DNA of 64,000 nt from Rhizophagus irregularis (taxonomy: Eukaryota > Glomeromycota > Glomeromycetes > Glomerales > Glomeraceae): NCBI RefSeq assembly GCF_026210795.1, contig NC_089431.1:2418001-2482000 (forward strand). Direction: 5' to 3'. Below, piece after piece: positions 50,701 to 61,457 of the stretch (position 1 is its first letter; each line of letters opens with the position of its first letter). The translations under genes were made by a program, and so were the position numbers. The notes under the pieces were generated by a model. That model did no database searches, was not told the origin of the DNA, and saw only the letters and a list, made by a program, of their open reading frames with translations.

Positions 50701-51374
50701 TGGGTAGGTTCAAATTGAGAATTGTGAATGATATCGACAAGATCTTCATATGCTTTCGTAGAAACATTATGTTTCTGAAGCCAGCAAAATAATGCCGTAG
50801 TTGTATAATTATCAAAGTACGGTGCAAATTGACCATTGCAGAACGGTATCTTGTCTTCATCTAACGCTTCAACGATTTGATGTATTTCTTCCTCTTCGTT
50901 ATTACGTTCCTCTTCATCGTAATTACGTTCCTCTTCATCGTTATTACGTTCCTCTTCCACTTGATTATTATTATCATCATTATTACCTTCATCCTCCTCC
51001 TCTTCGTCATTGTTTTCATTATTATCTTCCTCCTCTTCCTCCTCTTCATAATTGTATTCGTTATCACTTTCTTCTTCCTCTTCAGTATCAGATGAATTGA
51101 CATTATCTTGCGAAAATATCATCTCATCATTGTAGTCTTGAGGATTAATTGATCCATATGCATTATCGTCATCATTAATGTCTTGAAAACTTAAATCATC
51201 TTTATGATCATACTGAAAGTCCATGTCATCGTTATCATTATCAGGTGAACGTACAGGCGAACGAATTGCCACTCTCTCGTCAGAATCTGTTGTCTCATTA
51301 GGTTTGCTGTAAGAAAACCGATTTCGAATTCGAATTGGCTCTATTGGCTTGTTGCGACTATATCGTCTTCTCAT
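47754..51374 (-). pseudogene. Broken transposon-derived protein with BAH-like segment (Tnp2/Plavaka-like)
   Basis: The minus strand encodes a long family protein. It has a basic start (MRRRYSRNK), a ~110-residue Asp/Glu/Asn tract, and a helical domain (PYFDNYTTTALFCWLQKHNV ... SWRKRLPLLPI). Exon 1 ends at 50404 and exon 2 (50320-49582) starts VLYRSGDFVYYHDD, a BAH-like module. It continues to FVIGFIPFGGKFDEFMIPFI and GLGVVTADLPQGND. Exon 3 from 49503 opens HNANKGCRTCKTTKES and SILDKLKRERHLQTPQDVYH. Later exons cover 48715-48326 and 48285-47754. Frame breaks appear near 50450 (G run), 49240 and 49020-49040, so I call it a pseudogene. This is an expanded family in AM fungi that resembles Plavaka/Tnp2-type transposases; that class is an inference. 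Confidence 0.65.
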
Positions 51375-51801
51375 CTTTATAACAATTTAAAATAATTCAA
51401 ATTTAATTAGAATTTTATAAATTCAATTAGAACTAAATTTATTAAATACTATTAGTGTGTCGGCAAAAAAAAAAATGCAATTAAGTAATCAATTCGGTTA
51501 AATTACTGCCGATTTGGCTACACAAAATTTAGGGTCAATTAAACCGGCTGTATATGGTTAATGACAATTGGTATATTATCGAAAATAGTCATTTATTGAA
51601 TGAAAATAAAATAAAATATATAATAATATAAAACATAATAATAAAATAAAATAAAACATATAATAATATAAACATAATAATAATTAAATAAAATAAAACA
51701 TATAATAATAAAATAAAATAAAACATAATATTAAAATAAAATAAAACATAATAATAAAATAAAATAAAATATATTAAAATAATAAAATAAAAAATAAAAA
51801 A

Positions 51802-52296
51802 TCAATGACGTCGGTGAGAGCGCCGGCTCTCGGTGGTAGTAGGGGGATCGGGAGCGAGAGCGCCTGCGCTCTCTATACTCGTATGTCCTACGATCCATCC
51901 TATTTCTTCCGCGGCCCGGACTAACGCTTAAAACAAAGCAAGTATTAATATAAATGCAATGAATTAATGAAAAAATCAGTTAAATAATAAATACTTACGC
52001 TCCACTCTCCAAAACTCGTCAGAGAGTTCCTGGTGGAATCTCTCGTCATGCAAAGTCGGGGTACGAGTGGGATATCCTTCAGGATTTCTGTTTATTAATC
52101 TCTCTAAATTCTCGTACCCCGACTTTAGCGCATTCCATTTCTCTCTACATTGTTTTCTAGTTGGCCTGAATATGTGGTTGTTTCGTATATCACGAGCAAT
52201 TCCACGCCATAATTGGTTTTGGTCATGTAACCTCGTTGTGGTGAATAAGGGCTGATAGGCCCGACGACGCCGAATTAAGGTCCAAAGCAGCGTCAT
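51802..52296 (-). CDS. Myb/SANT-like (trihelix-type) DNA-binding protein
   Basis: Exon 1 (52296-51999) encodes LWTLIRRRRAYQPLF, WRGIARDIRNNHIF, TRKQCREKWNALKSGYENL and LHDERFHQELSDEFWRVE, the three-helix pattern of Myb/SANT-like or MADF-like domains. It ends at a GTAAGT donor. Exon 2 (51926-51802) is unusually GC-rich. In the spliced frame it ends ESRRSHRRH and a stop, while another frame reads as an Arg/Ser domain (RERRRSRSRSPYYHRE). An upstream ATG at 52348 starts MAALNLNANLPVYIQWPDD in a different frame that would supply the expected first Trp, so a one-base frame break near 52290 is possible. Such genes often travel with DNA transposons, and it directly follows the broken transposon-derived gene. 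Confidence 0.6.
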
Positions 52297-52417
52297 CGGG
52301 CCATTGAATGTATACTGGAAGATTTGCGTTTAAGTTTAATGCTGCCATTATTAAATATTATTAGTTTGATGGGGAAAATGTCAAGAAAAGGCTCTATATT
52401 TATAATAAATTTATTAT

Positions 52418-52830
52418 GATTTCTTTGAGTTTATTTTTACGATCTTGTCTAAATTTTTTAGTTCTAATGCAATCATCCTTAATTAATTTATTTAACATTG
52501 AATACACACATAATTTTTTTTTGATTTCTTTGAGTTTATTTTTACGATCTTGTCTAAATTTTTTAGTTCTAATGCAATCATCCTTAATTAATTTATTTAA
52601 CAATGAATACACACATAATTTTTTTTTGATTTCTTTGAGTTTATTTTTACGATCTTGTCTAGTTCTAATGCAATCATCTTTAATTAATTTATTTAACATT
52701 GAATACACACATATTTTTTTTTGATTTCTTTGAGTTTATTTTTACGATCTTGCCTAAATTTTTTAGTTCTAATGCAATCATCTTTAATTAATTTATTTAA
52801 CATTGAATACACTCAATTTTTTGATTTATC
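52418..52830. repeat. Tandem repeat, 105-bp unit, four copies
   Basis: GATTTCTTTGAGTTTATTTT starts units at 52418, 52523, 52628 and 52723. Copy three lacks about ten bases (AAATTTTTT) and so is 95 bp. Each unit ends TTTAACATTGAATACACACA. Near-identity indicates recent expansion. Since 105 is divisible by three, open frames run through on both strands; I regard them as artefacts. Confidence 0.95.
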
Positions 52831-53349
52831 AATTTATTTTAAAAATATAATTATAGTAATACTGCATTAATTAATATATATAAATAAAAATAAATAAACA
52901 AATTCTATTAATAAAAAATGAGTTAAAATGTTATCTTTATACTTTATAATTATAAAATATAATATTTTAAATCACGCACGTCCTTCCGATTATATTTCAT
53001 ATTACACTGCGATGATATATTACAATTATACTGAATTTTAAGCTAACCTTAATTTACACCGTAACGAACTTAATTCGATCTTAATTTACTCCGTTTTAGG
53101 AATATTATCGAACAATTAAACAAATGATTAGTTGCACATGACTTGTATTATTTGAATAGTTGATACTTTATATACCGATATTTGATTACACCAATATGTA
53201 TTAAAACTCTTTCCTATCAGTAATTTCACAATTTCAATCAATATATCGGTATTTTTCAAATATCGTTGTAAGTCTACTACTGTAGATCCCATCTATTTTT
53301 TATGTAATCAATCCAAGAGGCTTACACTAAATAGATATGGCTTAGTTAG
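52831..53349. other. Intergenic, no gene seen
   Basis: AT-rich sequence without recognisable features. Confidence 0.45.
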
Positions 53350-53482
53350 ATGGGAGGATCATCACATGGTTCATTGGCTCAGTTATTTTTCCGTCGAGTA
53401 CCAGGATCTTATAAATTTTTTTTTCTTGCATGTCATCGTATCACACATAAAAATGGAAATTCAAAACGTAATATTCCATTAA

Positions 53483-53653
53483 TTTCTTCTCACTCCTTTT
53501 CTTCTACCGATCATTTTTCTTCTCACTCCTTTTCTTCTACCGATCATTTTTCTTCTCACTCCTTTTCTTCTACCGATCATTTTTCTTCTCACTCCTTTTC
53601 TTCTACCGATCATTTTTCTTCTCACTCCTTTTCTTCTACCGATCATTTTTCTT
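53483..53653 (+). repeat. Minisatellite, 33-bp unit, about five copies, open on plus strand
   Basis: TCTTCTCACTCCTTTTCTTC followed by TACCGATCATTTT repeats five times almost without change. A plus-strand frame from 53350 to 53697 translates it as SSHSFSSTDHF repeats after a short N-terminus. Whether this is expressed is unknown: there is no signal peptide or domain, and the frame is only 115 codons. Confidence 0.85.
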
Positions 53654-53697
53654 CTCACCTTTCCATTATTTTTCTTCTCATTCCACGTATAGCCTGA

Positions 53698-54142
53698 AAA
53701 ATATAATAAATTTGAAACCGTAAAATCGATTTGAGGTAATCTTCCATGTAAAAAAAAATTTCACTGAATGAAATTCGATATTGTAATAATTTATTTATAT
53801 TAATTAAATTTAATTTTCGATCTTCTAGAAATCATAATTTTTAGTTTTCCCATCTCCTGATATTTTTAACTGATCCTGCATTCTACACGATACACAATGA
53901 TATTAAGATCATGTATATTTTCCAATTAAATACTACAATCATAATTACAATAGCTAAAATCTCAAAATTATATCATGATAACCTCGCCCTTTTTTTGTTC
54001 ATTCAATATTTATCATCTACTTTTTTGAGCAAGAAAGTTGCTCTACATTTTTTATTCATTCATATTTTCTCGATAAATATCACCTACTTTTAAACAAAAA
54101 GGTTGTTCCACTTTTTTTTCGCTCATATTTTTTTTTTATATT
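53698..54142. other. Intergenic upstream of the Asp-tract gene
   Basis: AT-rich; probably contains the promoter of the gene starting at 54143. Nothing else recognised. Confidence 0.4.
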
Positions 54143-54455
54143 ATGACGACTAAACGTAAATTACCTAATAAATCGTCTGATGATAATCAAGAAATGGAAG
54201 TTGAAGGAGGTATGTAGATATAACTCTTTTGTAAATTTATAGTAAGTTTTGCTTATATAGTTATATGTAAGAAGAATAATTAATAAATACCAAAAATATG
54301 TATAATAGGATCGAAAAGAAAACAAATTACGAAAAAAAGAAGAGATATTGACATTGAGAAAGCCAATCAGTTGATGAAAAAAAGTAAAAATAGTAATAAA
54401 GAAGCTGCCGAATCTGCTGATAAAGAAGTTATAGTAGTAAATGAAAAAAGAAGTA

Positions 54456-54511
<56 letters not shown>

Positions 54512-55327
54512 AATGATGATGATGATGAGAGTAAGACGGAAGATCATAAAAAACCCGAAGTATTTCAATCAAAGTCAAATTTAGAAATAGTTGCTTGGCT
54601 CGTCGACCATCCGAAAATTTTAAGATTGGCACTAGAAATGAACAATACGGATGTTGCTATCTCATCATCCAGTAAAATTACGGACGTAAGTATTAAATTA
54701 ACATGATTTTATTATGTCTAAATCTTTTAAATAATGTATTTTTAATATTTTAGGATAAAATTCGTCTATGGGACGAAAGTGTCAAGTGTCTTTTTTTACG
54801 TGCAAGAAGTCCGCGTGGTGAAGTTTTTGATGAGTTGATAACAAAAATTTTCAAAATAAAAATACATTCGAACGAAGCTAAAAGCTTTACCTCGAAAAAA
54901 CCCGAAAATTTTTTATCGATTTCAGAAATAAGTTTAACCAAATTATTTTAACTTCTGTAGAAGAATTTAAAGAAATAAGAAAAAACAGGTATTTATTTAA
55001 TTGTTTCGTAGCTAACCAAATAGTGCTGTTTGTATTAATTATTAATTTAATTATAGAGCATCTACTGGAAGTTTATCTCAAAAGGAACTTATAGATTACG
55101 TTGATGAAGAATTTGTCCAAAAGATTTTAAGCCGACAGCTTGTAGCTGTTAATATTTCAGAATTAACAAGAAATGGAGGATTCAATACCTTGGTTGATTT
55201 CGTAAGAGAAACCTTTAAGGTTTCGTGGAACGGAAAAAATTTGTCCGCCGTTAAAGAATTAGATAATATGACCAAAAAATTAACGATCCCTTCTAGGAGC
55301 GGAAATAAGATCGTTGATTCTTTATCG
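54143..55327 (+). pseudogene. Asp-tract nuclear-type protein with a frame break, unknown family
   Basis: Exons 54143-54209, 54309-54685, 54754-54988 and 55057-55327 are joined by good GT-AG sites. The product starts MTTKRKLPNKSSDD, has a basic KRKQITKKRRDIDIE segment, and a run of about 18 Asp encoded by a GAT/GAC trinucleotide repeat (54459-54520). Then come WLVDHPKILRLALEMNN and FLRARSPRGEVFDELI. In exon 3 the frame from exon 2 hits a stop at 54949. A shift of one base within an A run (~54893-54899) restores RKFFIDFRNKFNQIILTSVE and leads into exon 4 (QKELIDYVDEEFVQKIL, NGGFNTLVDFVRETFK). No exon after 55327 was found. It is either a recent pseudogene, a truncated copy, or a sequencing error in a homopolymer. 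Function unknown. Confidence 0.6.
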
Positions 55328-57269
55328 GTAAGTTATTTTATTTATACTGTACCTGATACTTCATATCCTTTAATCATAGTTATTAATAATAATATTAAAT
55401 TATACATAGTTATAAATCTTAGCAAACGCTCTAATTTTTTTATAAAATTATGCATTTTATAACGATATTACATTGAATAAATTTAGTAAATTTTACAAGT
55501 AAATGATAATATGAAACATCGTTATTCTAAACATTATACCGTAATGTCGAGTGATAATAATATAAAATAAAATGGATGTATAAAACTATAAAATGTTTGT
55601 CTAAGATATAACACTTTCAAGTTTAAAAAGTAATTGTTGTTTTGTTAAAAATGGAATGGTTATTATGTGACGTTTCTTCTTTAATGTATACGGCCTAAAT
55701 ATCTCTATATATTTGACGTTATTATACAGATCAAAAAGAATACATTTACGTAACATTTGCGTAAAGTAAGAACTTTAAAGTTTAAGCCAATTCTGACTGG
55801 TAATTTACAAAATAACAAACACATTTCTTAAAAAAATTCTGAATCGAATACTTTTCCGGTTTTCATCGATTCTGCAAAAAATTGAAAAGTTCAGGTGATA
55901 ATTCAAGAAATATCCACCTATAAAAGACTAAACAATTATCAGGTTGATCAAGTTCGTGTAATACCAAATTTAATAAATTGTCTGATTAAATAATCGCGTA
56001 TATTAAATGATCGCGTATATTATAAGGCTATTAATTCCTAAAAAGTCAATTAACCACTATTTTATTTAAGACTATTTATTTTGTACATTTTTTTTTTAAA
56101 AAAAAACTTTCTTTCTGAAAGTAGAGTCTGCCTCCTATACCGTCTGCCGTCGTGCATAGTGTGTTATAGGAAAAGGCGGACTTGAATTATATAGGTGTAA
56201 GCTTATGTTATATAGGCGTAAAGCTTATATAATTAACGCAACGAAAATCCTTTAATCAAGGGTTAAAATAGGCATGATGGGATATTCTCATATATCATGA
56301 GCTCTGTCTGTTCGAAGTGTCATTTTATATATAATTAAGTAGGCTTAAGTCGTAAGTAACTTTTTTATAACATTGATTATTGGAGAATTAAGTGGCAAAA
56401 ATAATTTTTAGTTTGTAAGACTTTAACTCCATACCAACTTGTGTGTGTTTGGCGTATATTTTATTCCCTAACCCTTAGACCCACTCGTGGGTTGGTAGGT
56501 TGCTTTGCACTTCTTGCAGCCTATCTTTAATGGGTTTTAGGTCCATGTTTGCCCATTTAAAATTTATTAAACAGGATGTCATTCGTCCAAACACATTGCA
56601 ACGTTTGTTGATGAAGCTATGGTTGTCTAATAAAAGTTCGCTTTGCCAGGCAATTTATGGTGGATTCAATGGATCAAATTACAAACAACAATAATGCAGT
56701 CATATGAGAATTCCAGGCCAAAGAATAAGGGTGAATTGTCAAAGTTGAGAATATATTTGTATTTTTTTTTTAAAGCCGTCATTCTCATGAACTTTTTCAT
56801 TGTATCCCTAAGTTCAATGATTTTGGTAATGATGAAACTGCAGTTGTTTACAGGGGTTTCCCGCCAAACTTCTGAGGTGAATTTATGTCTGGTGTTTTCG
56901 AATATACTTATCCTTTTTGCAATAGAGTCGTAGCGAGTCTTCTTAAAGCGTACCTGTGACACCCCATCCAACTTGGGCAGTGTCGCTGAATCTAAAGCAA
57001 GGTACCTGGTTAATCCTCAACTTTGGGTTGATGAGTTATGATTCTGGAGTATTAAGGCATAATGTTTTGACTTACATCACCAATTTAACTCATAATTCTA
57101 ATTTATTGAATTAGTTTATTATATATTTTTTTATCTGTTATATAATATTTAAACTAATGTATACTTTATCTGTAATTAAAATTGTTATTGTAATAAATAA
57201 CCGGTAACTTAAATCTATTGAAATTAACTTTTAAATTAGATTACAAATTATTAAAATATTATAAAATTG
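55328..57269. other. Intergenic with a degenerate minus-strand coding remnant
   Basis: On the minus strand 56971-56470 reads as protein-like sequence (RYDSIAKRISIFENTRHKFT, SEVWRETPVNNCS, then after a stop near 56693 NHSFINKRCNVFGRMTSCLI). It looks like the C-terminal part of a decayed gene of unknown family. GC-richer sequence (ACACCCCATCCAACTTGGGC) lies upstream of it at 56960-57055. The rest is AT-rich. Confidence 0.4.
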
Positions 57270-58245
57270 AATTTAACGATATTTGATTGATTTGATATTT
57301 TTATAGATAATATCATTTTGATATTATTTTGATACTGAATTAATATTAAAATAATATTATATTGATATTGCATTTATTAAAAAAAATCATTATTGTTATA
57401 ACAATATCAAAATGATATCGTTTCGTTATTTGTCAATATCGATTAGATAATTATAAAGTGATATCTTTACGATATCATATTGATATTGAATTAATGTTAG
57501 AACGATATCATATTAATATCGTATTTACTTTCTATTTTTCATTATTGTTATAACAATATCAAAATGATATCGATTTGATGTTTCGTCAATATCGTTATGA
57601 TGTCGATTAGATAATTATAAAGTGATATCTTTACGATATCATATTGATATTGAATTAATGTTGGAACGATATCATATTAATATCGTATTTACTTTCTATT
57701 TTTCATTATTGTTATAACAATATCGAAATGATATTGATTTGATGTTTCGTCAATATTGTTATGATGTCGATTAGATAATTATAAAGTGATATCTTTACGA
57801 TATCATATTGATATTGAATTAATGTTGGAACGATATCATATTAATATCGTATTTACTTTCTATTTTTCATTATTGTTATAACAATATCGAAATATCGATA
57901 TGATATCGATTTGATGTTTCATCAATATCGTTATGATGTCGATTAGATAATTATAAAGTGATATCTTTACGATATCATATTGATATTGAATTAATGTTGG
58001 AACGATATCATATTAATATCGTATTTACTTCCCATTTTTCAAAAAATTCATTGTTGTTATAACAATATCGAAATGATATCGATCTGATATTTTTTCAAAC
58101 AAATATCTTTACGATATCATTTCGATATATTGAATTAATATTGAAATGATATCATTGCGATATCATAATGATATCATTTGCAAATCGATATCACCACGAT
58201 ATTTATTTAACATCATTATTATATCAATTCGGTATTGTTTAAAAA
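57270..58245. repeat. GATATC-rich tandem array (~164-bp unit)
   Basis: AAAGTGATATCTTTACGATA recurs at about 57456, 57619, 57784 and 57956. The rest of each unit includes TTGAATTAATGTTGGAACGA, TATCGTATTTACTTTCTATT and GATGTTTCGTCAATATCG. Outer copies are diverged. It shares GATATCATATTRAYATYGAA with the array at 45735-46455. Confidence 0.88.
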
Positions 58246-58436
58246 TTCAAGGTTTCTGTAAAGAAGTTTATAATAAATTTTATTTATAAAGTATATAATA
58301 ATATAACTGTTCAAATTTTTTACATTTTTTTCTAACATTTAAAAGTATATAAATGTAAATATTTTCAAAATATAAAAAATAGTAGTAAAAAAAATGGTAA
58401 GATGTGAAACAAATATTAAGCCAATTAAAATTTATG

Positions 58437-58487
58437 CGTCACATAAGTCACGTGAAGGTGAAAAAATTTTCTGGTGATACTGGGGTA
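58437..58487. repeat. Dispersed repeat, right copy (inverted partner at 44.7 kb)
   Basis: CGTCACATAAGTCACGTGAA through TTTTCTGGTGATACTGGGG is the near reverse complement of 44697-44745. Confidence 0.7.
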
Positions 58488-58559
58488 GATGATGAAATAA
58501 GTAAACTAACACTTTTCTGGACTTTGTGATTAACATGTTATCAATGTAACTTAAAATGT

Positions 58560-60430
58560 GCATTTTTATTGAAGCTCACAACAACAGGTTAAGTCATTTA
58601 TGCGGTAAACCATGTATTCTTATTGACAAGCGTAATTGTAAAAAGTTTGTTCAAACTTCATGGGTATCATTTTGATTGCGAAAATCCGAGTACACGCGAA
58701 GCTGTTTTTCATATTATTTTTGTATTAGATCGCTCGGGATCTATGAGCTGTAATGATAAAAACTGATTCCAAATTTCCCAATTTATAATGATTTAATAAG
58801 AAAATTATAATAATAGGACTGGAGCAGTTTATCAAGCGGTAAGAAATAATCATGAGTTTTCAGTTTTACTGAATGATTCTATAAACTTAAATTTTTATTC
58901 AGGTCTATCAATTTATGGACGCGCGTATAAATTCTGCCACAACAAATCAAAACCAAATGTCAGCTACTCAAGATAATATTATTTTAGGATCCCGGAAACT
59001 ATATATATAGGTTGTTTCAAAATTTAAAAATTTACTATGATCTTTACCCAAGTTAAGCCAAAAATTTACTAATAACGTTACCCAGTTTACTAGTAACCTT
59101 AAATCTTTCCTATAAGTGTTACCCAAAATAAAAATAACCTGTTTTGGTTTTTATAACCTGATTTTATTATTAATTATTATAGAAATTAACCAAATATTGT
59201 TACTATAACACTAATTACATGTTTTTGTGGAAAAAAATTAAAAATTTCCCAAGAATTTCCTTTCAAACATAGACAACCAGGTAAACTTGCAACATTATTT
59301 ATATCCAAGCAACTGTTATCAAAATGATAAATAACTTGCTTTGGAGTTATATAAGCAAATATATTACCAACAGATTTACATATTTGAGAAAATAAGTTGC
59401 CATCGGTATTGACAAATGTAGCAACTGAAATGTAAAATAAAGAATCTATGTTTTGAGAAAAAGAAACATAAGCATATCACATAGATATTGATCTATATAG
59501 TGATAATATTTTTTCTAAAAATATACTTTCCTTTGATATATATAAAATAAATCAGTTTTCTCTTAATGGATTATTATCAGTTATATTTGCACGAGAAATG
59601 TTTGGGACTATAATGAAAATCTAATAAATAATAGAATAAATTATTTACTATTAAAAACTCATTAAATATACCATTAATATATTGAGGTAATCCAATATTT
59701 TCTAAATTTTTCCTTCCTATCCATTTTTCTTTTCGCAATCTAATTGTTAGTTCTGAAGTACCATCTTTTCGGAAAAATTCTGAAATTAACAAAATTTTGA
59801 TTTTATTTTAAAAAATGCAAGCCAAAAGTTCCAAAAATAGTTCTACTTTTCCAAGTTTAGAATATTTTTACCCAATAATGAATATGATTCTGATGATTTT
59901 GATTTCTAGGATATGAAAAAAAAAAAAAATTTTCGATCATTTTTAACATTTATATGATATATATAAAATACCCCTTAAAAATATATATATAATCGTTACC
60001 CACTATAATAACAATCGAAAAATGAATCATAAGATCATTACCCATTTTATATAATAACAATCTGGCCCTTACCCAATTTAACAAAAAACCTAAATTGTGT
60101 TTATAATAAAATTACCCGACTTAAGCAATAACAATTTTTGATTTTTTATAATAACTTTACCCAGTTTACCGGTAACCTTTATATGAAGTTTCCAAGGTCC
60201 TATTATTTTACCATGAGGTTTTTTTAATTTTACTTTTATCAATATTTTAATTTAAATTTATACTTACTTTAAAAGACGCGCTAGTCATCAAAATATTTAC
60301 AGGTTATCGTTTCATTTGAATATCAAGATTTAAAGACCCGAAAGATTTGTTAAATTTAATGCTCCAACACCAAGCTCGTGGTTGGACAAATTATGATCTT
60401 GCAATTCAGAAAGCTGTATTTTTGATTACA
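58560..60430 (+). pseudogene. von Willebrand factor A domain gene, interrupted and decayed
   Basis: A Cys-containing lead (HLCGKPCILIDKRNCKKF, 58596-58650) changes frame into HFDCENPSTREAVFHIIFVL and DRSGSMS (58665-58755). DRSGS is the MIDAS motif (DxSxS) that opens a vWA domain. A stop follows. RTGAVYQAV (58818-58839), a GTAAGA...TTCAG intron and VYQFMDARINSATTNQNQMS continue it to about 59005. A ~1.3-kb insertion intervenes. At about 60335 the domain resumes as LLNLMLQHQARGWTNYDLAI, with the Thr expected at the second MIDAS position. Multiple stops and frame changes rule out a functional product. vWA proteins with Cys-rich repeats form expanded families in AM fungi; that is recollection. 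Confidence 0.7.
59006..60300. mobile_element. Insertion splitting the vWA pseudogene, with a minus-strand coding remnant
   Basis: The ends carry related sequence in the same orientation: GTTACCCAGTTTACTAGTAACC (59076-59097) and TTTACCCAGTTTACCGGTAACC (60157-60178). TTACCCA-type motifs cluster at both ends (59010-59150 and 59995-60180). Between them the minus strand reads as protein-like fragments, for example FRKDGTSELTIRLRKEKWIG and GLPQYINGIFNEFLIVN (59790-59640), then FYISVATFVNTDGNLFSQIC (about 59433-59374), with stops. The mobile nature is inferred from interruption of the vWA domain; exact boundaries and family are unknown. Confidence 0.5.
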
Positions 60431-61396
60431 TTTTACTTTGATCCTATATCCCAGCTTCAGCTTTGCGAAAATAACAACTGGTACCAAGAACATAATTCAA
60501 TTATTCTCTAATAGGGACTAAGATACTATCCGTAATTGTTGTTGAGCTCCACGCATTTAACTCTAGGGCATAATCGTATAGTTAATTTATCAATTCTTTT
60601 ATTTATATTAATTAATATTTGTAATAGCCATTAATTATTTTCAGTTATTTAATTTTTTTAATTTTTTATTTTAATTTTTTATTCCTAAATTATTTTTCAT
60701 AATGGTTTCTATTAAATAAAAAATAAAAAATTTATTATTTTGAGAAAAGCAAGAAACCATTTGGTGTATGGAAAGTTATATGTAAGATAAAAATAAACTC
60801 CCGGGAAAAGGTCCTAATGGTACATTATTATTATGGTTTTTGAAGTGAATTAAACGAAAAAGTAGTATAGTAGGATCGGCTTGCTGAGTATAGTATGACG
60901 ATATTATACTCGGTTGTATTTTCTTATACTCAACAGCTTAATTTAAATTTATTTTTATTACATCCTTTTTATTTTATTATACTGTATAATGTATATTATT
61001 ATGTTTATAAAATAATACTTTATATTGTAGTCTTTCTTATTTTCTTACACTGCTAATTTAATTAGAACTGATTGAATTATTAATTTTATAGTATTCTAAG
61101 CTTAATAATTAAACATTAATTTTGATTTAATTCACGTTCCGTTTTCAAAATTTCAAGATTTGATAATTCAATTACACGAATTTTTGCTTCTCATTCTCTT
61201 AAGATAAGTTCACATTCCTTTAATTCTTTTTTCAACATACAACCTCTATAATAGTATTTTTAAGCTGTTATAAATAAAAAGGTACAAGGTACAAAAAGAT
61301 TTTTAGCATTTTTTTTTTTTTAATCCAACAAAAAAACCTAACAACTCGAAGTACTTGAATTTTGGCTAAATTTGGGCCGACATTAACTTGAAATCC
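60431..61396. other. Intergenic, no gene seen
   Basis: AT-rich, with a short GTATAGTAT-type repeat area at 60870-60930. No supportable gene. Confidence 0.45.
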
Positions 61397-61457
61397 ATTA
61401 CGCTTAAAGCCATTTCGCCGAAGCCATTTCGCCGAAGGGACGTTTCACGAGAATATA
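61397..61457. repeat. CATTTCGCCGAA minisatellite, cluster 1
   Basis: GCCATTTCGCCGAAGCCATT continues with TCGCCGAAGGGACGTTTCACG. The same 13-16-bp motif family recurs at 62520-62620, 62760-62836 (inverted) and 63079-63180. Confidence 0.8.

Noticed and set aside
50801-51103. ORFs on both strands across the acidic tract
   Set aside because: Shadows of the Glu/Asp/Asn codons of the minus-strand transposon-derived gene.
54161-54632. Minus-strand ORFs with poly-Ile or poly-His runs
   Set aside because: They are antisense readings of the GAT repeat that encodes the Asp tract of the plus-strand gene, which has splice sites and a coherent protein.
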